Source: UBA5158 sp963692955
Lineage (GTDB): Bacteria; Pseudomonadota; Gammaproteobacteria; DSM-16500
Direction: 5' to 3'
Assembly (NCBI GenBank): GCA_963692955.1
Contig: OY843587.1
Coordinates: 2,418,001 to 2,482,000, forward strand
Length of the DNA: 64,000 bases
The notes beneath the pieces are model-generated. The model was not told where the DNA came from. It was given only the letters and a program-made list of their open reading frames with translations, and made no database searches. Shown piece after piece: positions 15,001-20,288 of the stretch. The translations under genes were made by a program, and so were the position numbers. Numbering within the stretch: the first letter of the stretch is position 1; the number at the start of each line of letters is the position of its first letter.

Positions 15001-17116
15001 TAGTAAATGTCGCAGCATCATTATAAGTCTGATCTCCAGTTGTCTGCGCGTTACCGAAACCAAGAACATCTGAACCAGTACCACCGCCTGACGCATCCGA
15101 TAATGTCAAACTGTTTAATGGATTGACTGGAGTATATTGAACGTCGCCACCGATATTACCATTAAGTGTATTTACCTGACTTTGTAATACGAGGCTATCC
15201 ATGCCGCCGCCACTGACTGCGTCTTGAATAGCGGAATCAAACGTAATGCTGTTGGTTGCTGTAATAGAAATGGTTTGTGGTGTAGAGGAGCTGCTATTAC
15301 CAATTGTAACCAGACCGCCACCGCCACCGCTGGCATCCGTTATCGTCAGGCTGTTTAGTGGTTTCGTCGCACCAACATTTCCTTCTAAGTTAACGCTACC
15401 TGCGGCAAGTGTAAGAGAATCTTGTCCGCTGACTGCATCATCTATAGTTGAACTAAAATTAATTTGATTGCCAGCTGTTACAGTGACGTTAGCGCCAACA
15501 ACCACAGGCGCTTGAAAGTTAACACTCGAACCACTATCAGTTCCGGAGATATTCGCATTTAATAGAATTTGATTTGCCGCGGTAAGTGTTAAACTGGTCC
15601 CACCATTAGCGCTGCCCGACCAAGATATAGGATCTTGAACGGTAATATTACCTAACCCAGCACCGACAGTACCGGCAGTAGAAACCGTCACATCGGATAA
15701 GGCTAATTCACTTTCCAATGTCGATGTGGATAAAACAGATTCGTCATCATTCGGTGTATAGTTACCATTACCATCCGTATTAATATCATCAGGGCCAGCC
15801 GCATCAATCGTGATATCTTGTGGATCTAATAATAAGTTACCGAATTTACCATGCGCGGCCGATAAATTGACCGTACCGTTAAAATTCAAAAGATCATGGC
15901 CTGATACTTCACTAAAACCACCATTACCGCCATTCGCCCCGCCTTCCGCTAAAATGGTACCGGCATAATTGGTTACGCCATTCGCCCAAACGATGACGTT
16001 ACCGCCATTGCCTGAATAAGTCGCGGAAGCATTTAATATAGAACCCGCTTCGACAGTCGTATTGGTTGCATCCAATAATGGGCCTACGCCATGTTCATTA
16101 CCGCCGACATTAATATTACCGCCGCCTAACGTACCGGAAGCATCTAAGTTAGCTGTGGAAGTTAAATCGACGTTTGCGCCTGTGACTTGAATCGTACCGC
16201 CAGTTTTGCCTGACGCGTTTAATTTACCGGATACTGTGACATTGGTATTATCGTCACCGGATAAAATAATTTCGCCGCCTTGTTGTGAAACGGATTTCGT
16301 TTCAGCGACACCTTGCATATCAATGACATCATCTAATACGCCAGCAGCGGCACTTGCCGATACTAAAATTTTTCCGCCGTCCGCTAATAATTGTCCGCTG
16401 TTAATTACACCCGTGCTGGTGGGTGATGCCGCGCCGTTCACACTGAAGTTAAGTAATTGGTCGCCATAAAAATCTAATGTGAATTCGCTGCCTGAACCAA
16501 TCGCGATGCTGCCTAGTCTTGCGGAAATTAAACCCGTGTTAGAAACGCTGTTACCTAACAACGCGACTAAACCAAATTTCTTGGCGATGATCTCGCCTTC
16601 GTTGACGATGCTGCCATTATATTGTGACGCTTGATCAAAAATATATTTGCCCGCTAAAAAGTTCGCGTTCGAAATATCAGACGTCGACGCGATCAAACTA
16701 CCGACGTCGATCTTGGAACCTGGTCCAAAGAAAATACCCGCGCCGTTAATTAAAATAATTCTACCGTTGGAAGTGAGTTGACCGAAAATTTGTGAAGCGC
16801 CATTCGCAGGATTGATACGGTTAAGAGCGACGGCACTGGAGTTAGGTTGGATGAAACGTGTTTTTTCTTGCGCGGCGATATTAAAACTATTCCACTGAAT
16901 AATCGCTTGTTGACTTGATTGATTCACAGTCGTGGTGTTACCTAGAGATGAGACGCTGACATTTCCTGATGTGACACTATTGAGACTTGGGTTACTGAAA
17001 GCAACGGTCGCTAACAGAATGGTGCAGGAAGTCGTTGCGAATTTTCTCAAAGCTAAATTAATTTTGCTAATCACTTTAGATTTTGAGGCCGGTGGCTGAG
17101 CGTCGGTGGTGTTCAT
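1..17116 (-). CDS. Giant filamentous-haemagglutinin/autotransporter-type adhesin (3' end outside window)
   Basis: The frame opens at ATG 17116 behind a GGAGA ribosome site and I found no stop in it down to base 2, giving at least 5,705 codons. The N-terminus has a basic stretch then a hydrophobic core (TTSCTILLATVAFS), an export signal. Residues about 45-180 match the TPS/haemagglutination-activity domain, with the motifs QQAIIQWNSFNIAAQEKTRF, LNRINPANGASQIFGQL and GRIILINGAGIFFGPG. Next come Ser/Thr/Asn/Gly-rich beta repeats, two GLUG-rich blocks (residues about 1,160-1,560 and 2,960-3,390) and, from about 3,500, passenger-type repeats such as GTLTLSGTNTYTGATTINAG. Cysteine is almost absent, as usual for such beta-helix adhesins. 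No TpsB transporter is visible; a beta-barrel or partner may lie beyond base 1. Role inferred: surface adhesion. Confidence 0.9.
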   Translation of the reverse strand, partial: MNTTDAQPPASKSKVISKINLALRKFATTSCTILLATVAFSNPSLNSVTSGNVSVSSLGNTTTVNQSSQQAIIQWNSFNIAAQEKTRFIQPNSSAVALNRINPANGASQIFGQLTSNGRIILINGAGIFFGPGSKIDVGSLIASTSDISNANFLAGKYIFDQASQYNGSIVNEGEIIAKKFGLVALLGNSVSNTGLISARLGSIAIGSGSEFTLDFYGDQLLNFSVNGAASPTSTGVINSGQLLADGGKILVSASAAAGVLDDVIDMQGVAETKSVSQQGGEIILSGDDNTNVTVSGKLNASGKTGGTIQVTGANVDLTSTANLDASGTLGGGNINVGGNEHGVGPLLDATNTTVEAGSILNASATYSGNGGNVIVWANGVTNYAGTILAEGGANGGNGGFSEVSGHDLLNFNGTVNLSAAHGKFGNLLLDPQDITIDAAGPDDINTDGNGNYTPNDDESVLSTSTLESELALSDVTVSTAGTVGAGLGNITVQDPISWSGSANGGTSLTLTAANQILLNANISGTDSGSSVNFQAPVVVGANVTVTAGNQINFSSTIDDAVSGQDSLTLAAGSVNLEGNVGATKPLNSLTITDASGGGGGLVTIGNSSSSTPQTISITATNSITFDSAIQDAVSGGGMDSLVLQSQVNTLNGNIGGDVQYTPVNPLNSLTLSDASGGGTGSDVLGFGNAQTTGDQTYNDAATFTNSSMYLDAANVHFNNTTGFNSPNGNTVYGLNFWITGTTSNINAGQNPTGGGRIEMFQNGGGSMIFNTALFLDTNRYEVDNGNLTTSNSEAYDGGTLQFGGSSILTLNTNIDTEGLGVTIYGFDDEILSNGSFTFGTPAGAQNYSDVIRNSYNSSFVTASSGDVLTLNAYVGENYDNSPNIVSGPGTVVFNGGVDSGISVSSGSTAIAAAGSGYSSVVNSGGTLIISGNNNYSNYTISGTGTNGAGALIASGNTQIQNATITLAADATIAAPNASDSLDMSDSTNIQGTSGTENLTLAGAGSITVDNIGNTVTVGSVTSTVSQLGIDGNISTVGPVSINSAVTIANPGNTSTVYANGGDISFNSTISWNDNSSLDLNSTGNIYLNGDINAPSGSLYLTAGSYGNFTGNITSGSEVSPSSSGVTAGINVNNFVLEVGNFFQNSTSLPQFTVHNDFEIDNTTQLPSSNASFMRASGGDGTTGNPYEITDAYGLEGIGSSTAYLADSYALANNIDFYNTNNNTNPNLPNATTVNWNADYADFGNSRGPAGFEAIGNYYTSSGQGTQFTGNLEGNYYTIYNLNVQTPLGTGANYVNGGGYSPSGNGGQELDIGLFEFAANGTIRDLSINSPNLDTFTGNAGAIAANASNESLINVSSIGGIVEGSGYGNAGGLIGTGTDVTISTSYATSEVNGGSGGNDIGGLAGSMTGSISNSYYNGQLDVYGPIAVGGLVGSVEGTLAITTSYSNAVFNNYQSENDNNGALVGYDGISGSPNLTITNSYWNNDQSHISTDYTPSLGANALEQSGVGNYTQNNSNGESTAQLQQTSGYSGFTFGTANGDWQLTTPGTSMATLVYPQVLSGVIGGAGAGDTVNIYENGTLLDTATTHGTGQFSYQASGLVSGDALLYVLTSSGLYSNGVTFAPSSGSSIITMSLNSLTIGDNNSNTFGLSDLGNALTGVSSSSSILYSVVGNNLVLGNGVSSTVNLTTSAATTFNAPASIAYSSGTSGNLTFNGAVTLPQDTTMTTAGNITFASTVDSVAGSNFNLTLNSNNATLDANVGSNSALNNLVITDAAGDTGAASSDLIIGNSITITAVNSITIDSKIDDANFDSDSLTLQSQANTLNNNVGDNTELSSLTLSDSSGGTSGSDTINASSITADTQTYNNALTVTAANVAFTSNDNGDGDAISFNNILQDTGSSNVTISDNGYVNLQNINLYSITITNTGNNPATNLSGSNYDTVSDQNWNPGLQINNSNIEFTSTNGLITLNHGGTLISNGGGNITFNSHVLWETDSDLNGTNLTFYGPAEFNDGSGNALYSVGTMNINNDFIVDGNLDGYNGGSINFNSGSRIVLTNGASLQFDTTINGNNLELNIASGFGTLYDPLSGSFVKTGGGTIEGDNFSGSIDINGGTFQISNNTQGGGDTFNINAGSLSLNGDSLSGSTYNLNGGGLSMNNTTIASGSSIVLQGGDNTIDVESSATIDSSSNLTSVDGSANLTLTGGGSFEVDGGINNINNLDVQIANFTAGGGTIQTNGNQLYETQANINSNNSPYSTFNSSNGTIEFQQGFNANGNDVVLQTNNNSYDFNQAQTVSDDVLAGSQLTITATAATNNVTQLGYNLTGSGGSSAIEFASPVTVTSSSTVTADNSITFDSTIDDNGNGNSLTLQSANNVLNGDVGDSTALGSLTLSDNQGGSSGSDNINASSINANTQVYNNSLNVGGSITFVSNNSGTINVNNSINGGDVTFNASNTITVGNVNTNSLTFQGGGGIDFVGTDVVTNADQNYQNGFEFSSYSQNLEFTSNNGNITLNGIIQPDTGNGADINFSLNAANVYDYAQINLGGSGESTFNSNNGNFYYEPGSSIQGEGTLNLNGNVNLLNSINSVQADDIDLNGTLIINQNGINLNAGAQWGGNGTIEVDGADVSTDLSDSYYGSITKTGTGYLSLDNMNGNVTVNEGVVNLSEQQYGGLTLTVNSGASADQNGTLIINNTINGATINLSGTGFNSQGALVVNNNAILDGYTNIHSTGGTIVLNAQLTLGDGASDGDYTNFSGNTLTISGSGGPLTLGGDITGGMTNKLDIQTPVTMLQQSNISAHNVTFESTIDQDQASVNSTDLTLSGTGIVVKGDIGDNSPINSLTTSAPVEISSGSIHTQNNQMYADGATFDNATGVTMTSDYGDFNLGATVFSTPAATLNGNNITLNGAVDLSGSNSLTLNAAAVISINGYIGGAGDTSGGSLILNGAPGQAITDAYGVNLTNFTLQQGNWDQESSTLPEFAVSNDFTLASGTAYNNAYNVAFQRDLGGDGSDTPYLIGDVYGLQGIATLPLSNNYMLANNIDASASTNFNGGAGFAPIGKDYNDSFSGTFDGGNFVISHLFENSASDAGLFDWIASSSAVIQNLGMSAVNITGSSEVGGFIAYNLGGSLINDYISSGTITGTGDVGGLVGYNSGNITNSHNSATITGNNRVGGLVGNNQGGNIDESYNAGNIFINGASGGNIGGVVGFANNGNFDQDYNSGNVTQTGGQSNSIGGFVGYMFFSGDITNSYSVGNVSTDSDSDEVGGFAGEMYSTSISTSYSAGTLTAPSTISSNGSIGGFLGYAVGGAAYLTNDYYDSTLAPGLLPTGSGTPNSGNDATPLSTSALQNSANLTGFDFTSTPTWAYTTDTSVNNGYPVLTAITPGPYGVSSGSSAPSTSRTISGQVMGGNDDSITFTLGGISIGTVTTDSSGNYTFSTTSATDSGDLLAYITTSGYLASAITLAPISNGSITGLNFRSNTIDVGDSNTNSFSNSDFVSALSSLSSSLSLFSISSGTMTLASGMSLYATATSTLTLSGTIASSGNITFNGATNFSGATTVTTTNGSINMTTLDGAKAVSLVSTTGTNITGAVGSTMPLVSLDINGGGDVSGAIQGATSVSIENGTLILSGANSYSGGTAINSGTVTASSNSALGTGLITFNGGTLQAGSNGIDLPNNYTVASGSVGTIGGSNDFTLDGTGVLDGSSIFFINNTGTTTINTINGADSGDGLLSGALGAGMIVIGDPTTPLDSINIAGDSTLNTAQVSTTGSQTYGGTVTLNNSSSLSSSAGAITFNGAIDSAAGNNFDLSVSGSTGVSINGSVGASVPLASLTVTSPVTFGSGAITINTANSQTYSDGVTIQGSTTINGGDINVSSINGATTGQNLTINSTGNSTISNIGSNIGDLSLNANNDTGTITLAGTIAYSGATIINSGTLAIGADNTLSVNAALELSDTATFDLNGFSQTVTGIVDTGTNGTANVTNSSGTTGIFTVNNTSNDAYTGTFSGNLALTKTGSGTLTLSNDGDYTGTTTVSGGILSVVGDGSALGYGIQNVIVNSGAELMVSGGIDMGNSLDLNGTGINNAGALVDASAAGVTDSIDGYVNLDTNATIGVTNSGAMLQITNSNGIGGNSSALTTTGAGTLNIQSASSYSGGTTISSGIVNINDGAALGQGAISVSSGGELDVSGGISVGSTITLNGTGASGAGALVDVSTDSASTGMDSVDSIILGSNATIGSTLNGAILDVTGQVNGAHGLTVAGAGIVILGGAVGNSSALSSFVDNAGTLNIANTITTTGSQAYNDAVNITGASSITSQNSTVNFASTIDGAYSLSINTFGGTTLSGAIGGTNALTSLTLQSANSGTPTDTINSASIKTTGNQAYKDAVTLGAASSSLQASTGSIAFSGTVNGADALTLSATSNSFAGVVGGTAALTSLNVTGATSVNAASVNTTGSQTFNSAVTLGANAAFISSSNGAIAFDSNVAGSGHSFTVNTAGAATLAGVLSGSGTILTQAGSGKLTLNSVNTYSGATNITAGTLASGINNALPTTTSLSDAGTFDLSGFSQSVANVSGSGIVTNSNATTAGVFTINNSGADSFAGTLSGNLSLVKTNSGMLTLSSASTYADGTTLSGGILSLGNNTALGTGSLVFNGGNLQASSAGIAIANNYSLSASSAINGSNSITLSGNGTFTSGDTLSITNSGATTLSGTLSGAGSLTENSSSTLNIGGASSTNNGFTGAITLTSGILQIASDANADPLGLGTLNLNGGTLQAATAVTSNPIMNAIVVGANDTASLGGSNQMTFGGSLTLNNNSIFNDNGTGGNALTGGIVLSSTASAAETINAASGETLSINTAAISGGSATNSLTINSTSTGTVNLVVGSTYSGATNVDGGTVNVGSNTAFGTSALTLINTNLNASSAVTLANNYTVAGSTQTTTLGGTYALTLSGNGTINSGDILKVTNSAATTLSGSLSGSGALTENSTGTLNIGSASSANHLYSGAITLTAGTLQIAGDSNADPLGTGALNFNGGTLEASTAVTAHSIVNAINVGAGDTATLSGANQMTFSGLTTLNNNSVLNDNGTGNNTFSGGVALSSTTNAAEAINVGSGESLTISAAMTGGSTTNTLNVNNSGTGTLNLNAANTYNGLTNINGGTVSLGTSTAGFITSGPLGIGSFSLNGATLMSSTAVSLVNTFTIGGTAATSYIAGSNAISLQNSGILNSGDTLAISNTGTTTLGGGLSGAGSLTENTSGILNVGSANNINTALTGAVTLMAGTLQIAGDQVNPLGVGALNLNGGTLQASVAATVNPITNAINVGAGDTATLSGSKAMSFSGALTLGNNSVLNDNGTGGNSFTGGIVLSNAANASEAINVGASETLTVSGTAITGGSSTSTLNVNSSGTGTLDLAVANTYSGTTDLNGGTITLGVSNALPTSSLFTDNGTLNLSSFSQQLGSISGTGVVTNSNNSTTSTLNIDNSTADNFAGNLTGNLALTMSGSSNLTLSGMNTYTGTTTINAGGTLTAGSAGALPALGTALVDNGTMDINGNSELFTNITGSGVVTNSNGTASNVNVSTSGTPDIYAGTLTGNLSLTMSGTGTLQLNGANTYMNGTTISSGTIALGANNALGTTYAAVNLTGGTLDLNGKTQQVNSVTGSGTVTNSNATASLFTVANSGNDSFSGPITGNLALTMAGTGNLTLSGTDTYTGATMINANGTLTAGS
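951..3040 (-). repeat. Three in-frame ~790-bp tandem units inside the adhesin gene
   Basis: The anchor cgtgccgtt occurs at 1112, 1910 and 2693, followed in each copy by similar text, so the units are 798 and 783 bp apart (266 and 261 codons). Each encodes the same order of motifs, including LNNNSVLNDNGTG followed by a GGIVLS-like strand and ESLTIS-like strands. Copies are clearly diverged rather than identical, so the duplication is not recent. The unit length keeps frame, as expected for expansion of a beta-helix by recombination. Confidence 0.75.
6560..8240 (-). repeat. Second copy of a GLUG block plus linker super-module in the adhesin
   Basis: Reading on the minus strand, the block opens with an SDTPYLIGDVYGLQGIATLP-like stretch and then an ANNIDAS segment. 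It continues with several GLUG motifs (IGGFVGY, VGGLVGYNSGNI, VGGLVGNNQGGNI). It ends in a roughly 130-residue linker with IGTVTTDSSGNYTFSTTSA and then NTIDVGDSNTNSFSNSD. The same order of parts occurs about 5.5 kb upstream in the gene. GLUG motifs are known from bacterial surface and secreted proteins; their exact role is unknown. Confidence 0.7.
12120..13650 (-). repeat. First copy of the GLUG block plus linker super-module in the adhesin
   Basis: On the minus strand this encodes a GNPYEITDAYGLEGIGSST opening, a LANNIDF segment and GLUG motifs (AGGLIGTGTDVTIS, IGGLAGSMTGSISNSYYNGQ, VGGLVGSVEG). It closes with a linker containing GTLLDTATTHGTGQFSYQ and then NSLTIGDNNSNTFGLSD. The linker aligns by eye with that of the copy at 6560-8240, so the gene seems to have grown by duplication of a whole multi-domain block as well as by small repeats. 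Confidence 0.7.
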
Positions 17117-17421
17117 TACATCTCCGGTTATAATAAAAAGCTTACATGAAATTAAGTGCTAAGCTTGTATAATTGATAAACACATATAATAAGTTTAGTA
17201 CAAATCCTGAGTTGCGCTAGTCTCGAGCAAGAATATTAAGACGAGAGAAATCAGCCGCTTATAAAGTATTTTAAAAGTTTTTTTGGGGGGGTTGGATTTG
17301 CGGGGTAATTAACCGCATAAAGCTTGAATTAGAAATTAAATGGCAGTTTACAAGGTGATCCTAGGCCTAAAACAGACGGATCAGAGGGGTATAGCGGGTC
17401 ATTAATCGGTTTACGATCGGT
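17117..17421 (-). promoter_or_regulatory. Upstream region of the adhesin gene, with a T7/G7 homopolymer tract
   Basis: This AT-rich gap separates the adhesin start from the LOG-family gene upstream on the same strand. A run of seven T then seven G (plus strand 17278-17291) reads as C7A7 on the coding strand about 165 nt before the ATG. A good GGAGA ribosome site lies 7 nt before the ATG. I see no convincing -35/-10 pair and no strong terminator, so the transcription start is unresolved. Confidence 0.4.
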
Positions 17422-18030
17422 TTAGGTTTCAGACGTTTTAACGGCCGTTATCCACTTCGGTGCGGCACACGGCGTATACGTTGCAAACGCCGCCAGCAAA
17501 TTATCAATAGCATTTTCCACAAAAATCATGTCACGATTTTGCTGACTCATGAAGCCTTGCACTACAGTTTGATTTAAAAAATGTATGATCGGATCGTAAT
17601 AATTATTTATATTCAAAATCCCACAAGGTTTTTTATGTAAGTGCAATTGCGCCCACGTGTAAATTTCAAAAAATTCTTCCAACGAACCCGCGCCGCCCGG
17701 CAACAAGATAAACGCATCGGCGAGTTCCGCCATCAGAGTTTTTCTATCATGCATACTTTCGACGATGTGACATTCGCTAAGACGCTGATGCGCAATTTCA
17801 ATCGCCGATAAAAATTTTGGAATCACACCGATAACGTTGCCGCCCACCGCGAGTGCCGTATCCGCCAACACGCCCATCAAGCCAACAGTCGCGCCGCCAT
17901 AAACAATAGTGATTTGCTGCGCTGATAAAACCGTCGCGACTTGTTCTACAGCGTGTCGATAGCTTGGGTCTACCCCCAGGCTGGAGCCGCAAAAGATAGC
18001 GATGCGATAGGGTCGATTTAGCGTAAACAT
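17422..18030 (-). CDS. LOG-family protein (nucleoside-5'-monophosphate phosphoribohydrolase-like)
   Basis: The 202-residue protein has the hallmarks of the LOG/TIGR00730 family. There is an N-terminal Rossmann start (IAIFCGSSLG), the YGGATVGLMGVLAD glycine motif at about residues 45-58, and the signature PGGAGSLEEFFEIYTWAQL with the catalytic Arg/Glu region (MHDRKTLM just before it). LOG enzymes cleave nucleotide 5'-monophosphates to base plus ribose 5-phosphate; in bacteria they are often annotated as lysine decarboxylase-like by old error. The ribosome site AAGGA sits 6 nt before ATG and overlaps a direct repeat that seems to drive the divergent gene at 18102, so the two genes may share control. 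It is cytosolic, with no export signal. Confidence 0.85.
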   Translation of the reverse strand: MFTLNRPYRIAIFCGSSLGVDPSYRHAVEQVATVLSAQQITIVYGGATVGLMGVLADTALAVGGNVIGVIPKFLSAIEIAHQRLSECHIVESMHDRKTLMAELADAFILLPGGAGSLEEFFEIYTWAQLHLHKKPCGILNINNYYDPIIHFLNQTVVQGFMSQQNRDMIFVENAIDNLLAAFATYTPCAAPKWITAVKTSET

Positions 18031-18061
18031 TAAGGCTTCCTTAAGATATCTATGTTAACAT
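18030..18061 (+). promoter_or_regulatory. PmrA-like direct repeat and -10 element
   Basis: TTAA at 18030-18033, seven bases, TTAA at 18041-18044, eleven bases, then TAACAT at 18056-18061, 40 nt before the GTG of the downstream gene. The second half-site occupies the -35 position. The same spacing recurs at 56610-56641 and 30254-30285. The published Coxiella PmrA box is YTTAA-N6-YTTAA; here the first Y is A and the second is C. Confidence 0.55.
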
Positions 18062-18101
18062 TCTGTTCAATATATTTACAATTACACGCGAGGTGCTAGC
18101 T

Positions 18102-19712
18102 GTGAACCCATTACAAAGAATACAAACCGTCGAAACTTTTATGACCCGAATCTGTAAAAACACTAATTTGGGCGGTTACAACGTATTGGCCGGGACGTTG
18201 GGTTTTTTCCAAAGTCTGCTTCACCCTACCCAGCATAAAACTGACCCTAACTTCTTTTATGCTGAAGATTACGCTAAGTTTACCGCGCTTGGCATAACCG
18301 ATGAAGACCTCGTCATACTCGAAGCTAACCGCGCTAAAGCGCGTGAATTAATCCGCGAAAGTATGATACTACTGTACGAAAAGTCTAATAAAGTGATACC
18401 AGGCTGGCGCGCCAAAGATATCATCATCAATATCGTCGATCATTTCGAGACTGAAGCCGAATACCTGACTGCCGCAGAGATCCAAACTATCGCCAAGGGC
18501 AATATTACCTGTTTAGATACCACTTGGGTATTACATCAAACCAACGTCGATGGCATAGACACATTAGTACAAAATACTAATTTAGGTGTCCGTGGCGCGT
18601 TTGATTTCTTTGATACACTCCCTCATGCAGAAAAAACCGATCTTGAAAAAACGCTTTATGCAGCGCATCAGTATGTCATTGATGATTTCAAGAAAATTTC
18701 GCATTTATCGCTAGACGAAAAATTCGCGGAAATCAACGCCGTATTTGGCGGCGCTCCTTCACAGCATAATTGTTTGCAAGCTGCTGATTTACCCAAGCAT
18801 ATAGCGCCGAAATTCATTAATATCGCGCTCACCGAGAGATTGAAGAAAGACTTGTTGTTGCAGATGCTAAGACCCCATCTGGACATGGGTCTCGATCGAC
18901 TACAAAAAATTATAATCGCCCAAGAACCCGCTCTAGCTAAGTCGCTGATAGCTGATTTTGAAATGTGGATGCAATGCAAAGAGGGACATGGTTGCCCTCA
19001 CACGTTGCCAATCCCACCACAGAATTTAACTGCGCCGCACGCGCATCCTCTTACCTTCAGCAGTGCGGTAGCGCATGGCATAATTTCAAGTTACAATGGC
19101 CGCCTGGGACTATATCAAATAGACGAAATCATGAAAGCAGTGGCCAATAATCCCCGCGGCATTGAGATATTCAATTACCCACAATTCGAAGCTCAAATCC
19201 AAAAGATCGCTGATCCAGCAGAATTCAAAGCGTTATTCACGGCAGACTTTAAAGCAGAAGTCGCGCGCGAAATGGCTTACGACATCATCAATCAGCAAGC
19301 CGAAGAGGCGACCGTGGAGTTTTTACAATCCACCTTAAATCGCCCATTTGATATCGCGCGACAATTAACCAATGAACTTAACGCCGCGATTAGTTGTTAT
19401 TTTATTATTGATAACGCCAAACCTGTTATCGCGGAAATATGTAATAGCACCTGGAAAGCATTGGATAGTTTTGCCGTGAGCGCGATCAGGACTGTCTCTG
19501 AACAAGCGAAAATAGCGGCAACTGCTGCGGTGCATACGCCGATAACCGCCCGCGATGAAGTCGCCGAAAACAATTTACCGACATTTCAACTCATCGCTCT
19601 AGCGATTGGCGGCACGCTGACTAGCAGTTATCTTTTATATAATCTCTTCAAGAAAAAAACTGCTACTAATACACCTATTCAAGCGTCGGAAAAAAAACGT
19701 TTGTTACCTTAA
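18102..19712 (+). CDS. Putative tail-anchored protein, candidate Dot/Icm effector
   Basis: Not recognised by family. I start at GTG 18102 because GAGG at 18090-18093 is 8 nt before it; the GTG at 18093 lies on top of that site. The product is 536 residues, mostly helical and soluble, with no N-terminal signal peptide. It has a single hydrophobic segment near the C-terminus (FQLIALAIGGTLTSSYLLY) followed by FKKK and a short polar tail ending KKRLLP, a tail-anchor topology. It is divergent from the LOG gene, and its stop is one base from the convergent gene that follows. The PmrA-like promoter and this design suggest a secreted effector acting at a host membrane; that is inference only. Confidence 0.75.
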   Translation: MNPLQRIQTVETFMTRICKNTNLGGYNVLAGTLGFFQSLLHPTQHKTDPNFFYAEDYAKFTALGITDEDLVILEANRAKARELIRESMILLYEKSNKVIPGWRAKDIIINIVDHFETEAEYLTAAEIQTIAKGNITCLDTTWVLHQTNVDGIDTLVQNTNLGVRGAFDFFDTLPHAEKTDLEKTLYAAHQYVIDDFKKISHLSLDEKFAEINAVFGGAPSQHNCLQAADLPKHIAPKFINIALTERLKKDLLLQMLRPHLDMGLDRLQKIIIAQEPALAKSLIADFEMWMQCKEGHGCPHTLPIPPQNLTAPHAHPLTFSSAVAHGIISSYNGRLGLYQIDEIMKAVANNPRGIEIFNYPQFEAQIQKIADPAEFKALFTADFKAEVAREMAYDIINQQAEEATVEFLQSTLNRPFDIARQLTNELNAAISCYFIIDNAKPVIAEICNSTWKALDSFAVSAIRTVSEQAKIAATAAVHTPITARDEVAENNLPTFQLIALAIGGTLTSSYLLYNLFKKKTATNTPIQASEKKRLLP

Positions 19713-19713
19713 G

Positions 19714-20076
19714 TTATGCTCGTAAAGCCTGACCCGGTGAATGCTCATCGAGCTGTAAGCAGATCTGTGCCAAGTCGTAAGTCGCTTGGCTGATAGCTTT
19801 TATTTTAAGAAGAAAACATAATGCGAATTCATTGCCGGCAAAAAACGTCAGCGTATCGCCGCGCACTTCAAATTCGACCGGGACGGGTTTGTCTTTAATA
19901 TAAGTTTCGTAACACGCTAAAATATGCGGTAAAGAACCAGCATGATATAATCGCACGTCGAGTTTTTCATGGCCGGCGTCTGTCGTCAGTTCGATGTAAT
20001 TAACAGAACGCTTAACTTTATGATTTCGATTTAATCTTGAGAGGGTAAGAGATTCTTCTTTAATATAAGTTGGCAT
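19714..20076 (-). CDS. Hypothetical protein, 120 residues
   Basis: Not recognised. The reading frame is convergent with the preceding gene and separated from its stop by one base, which argues that the annotated end is real. The protein looks soluble, mixed alpha/beta, with no signal peptide or membrane segment. It starts MPTYIKEESLTLSRLNRNHK and has a possible beta region (VPVEFEVRGDTLTFFAG). No catalytic motif is visible. The upstream 130 bp separate it divergently from the DUF2167 gene. Confidence 0.6.
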   Translation of the reverse strand: MPTYIKEESLTLSRLNRNHKVKRSVNYIELTTDAGHEKLDVRLYHAGSLPHILACYETYIKDKPVPVEFEVRGDTLTFFAGNEFALCFLLKIKAISQATYDLAQICLQLDEHSPGQALRA

Positions 20077-20288
20077 AAATAACTATACTTCACATCATTT
20101 CTAAATATAATGAGTAATCAAGGCTTCATATCCTTAACCCCTCCTGGTTCGTGTATTGACTTTACTCATGATAGCAAACAACATTCTCGTGTACAATTAA
20201 TGATATCGTGATAAAATTGCTACTCTCTCGCGCCACCTACTCATGGACCCCATACCCAAAGGAGGACAACAAAACCAAAGGTTTTTTT

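Noticed and set aside
1..16500. Many plus-strand open frames of 60-200 codons rich in Val, Leu, Pro and Ala.
   Set aside because: They all lie in the same frame, exactly antisense to the codons of the giant adhesin. They result from its Gly/Thr/Asn/Ser-rich codon use and have no ribosome sites or protein-like features.
17422..18030. Lysine decarboxylase.
   Set aside because: The PGGxGT-type signature and size identify the LOG family; the old decarboxylase label is a known mis-annotation.
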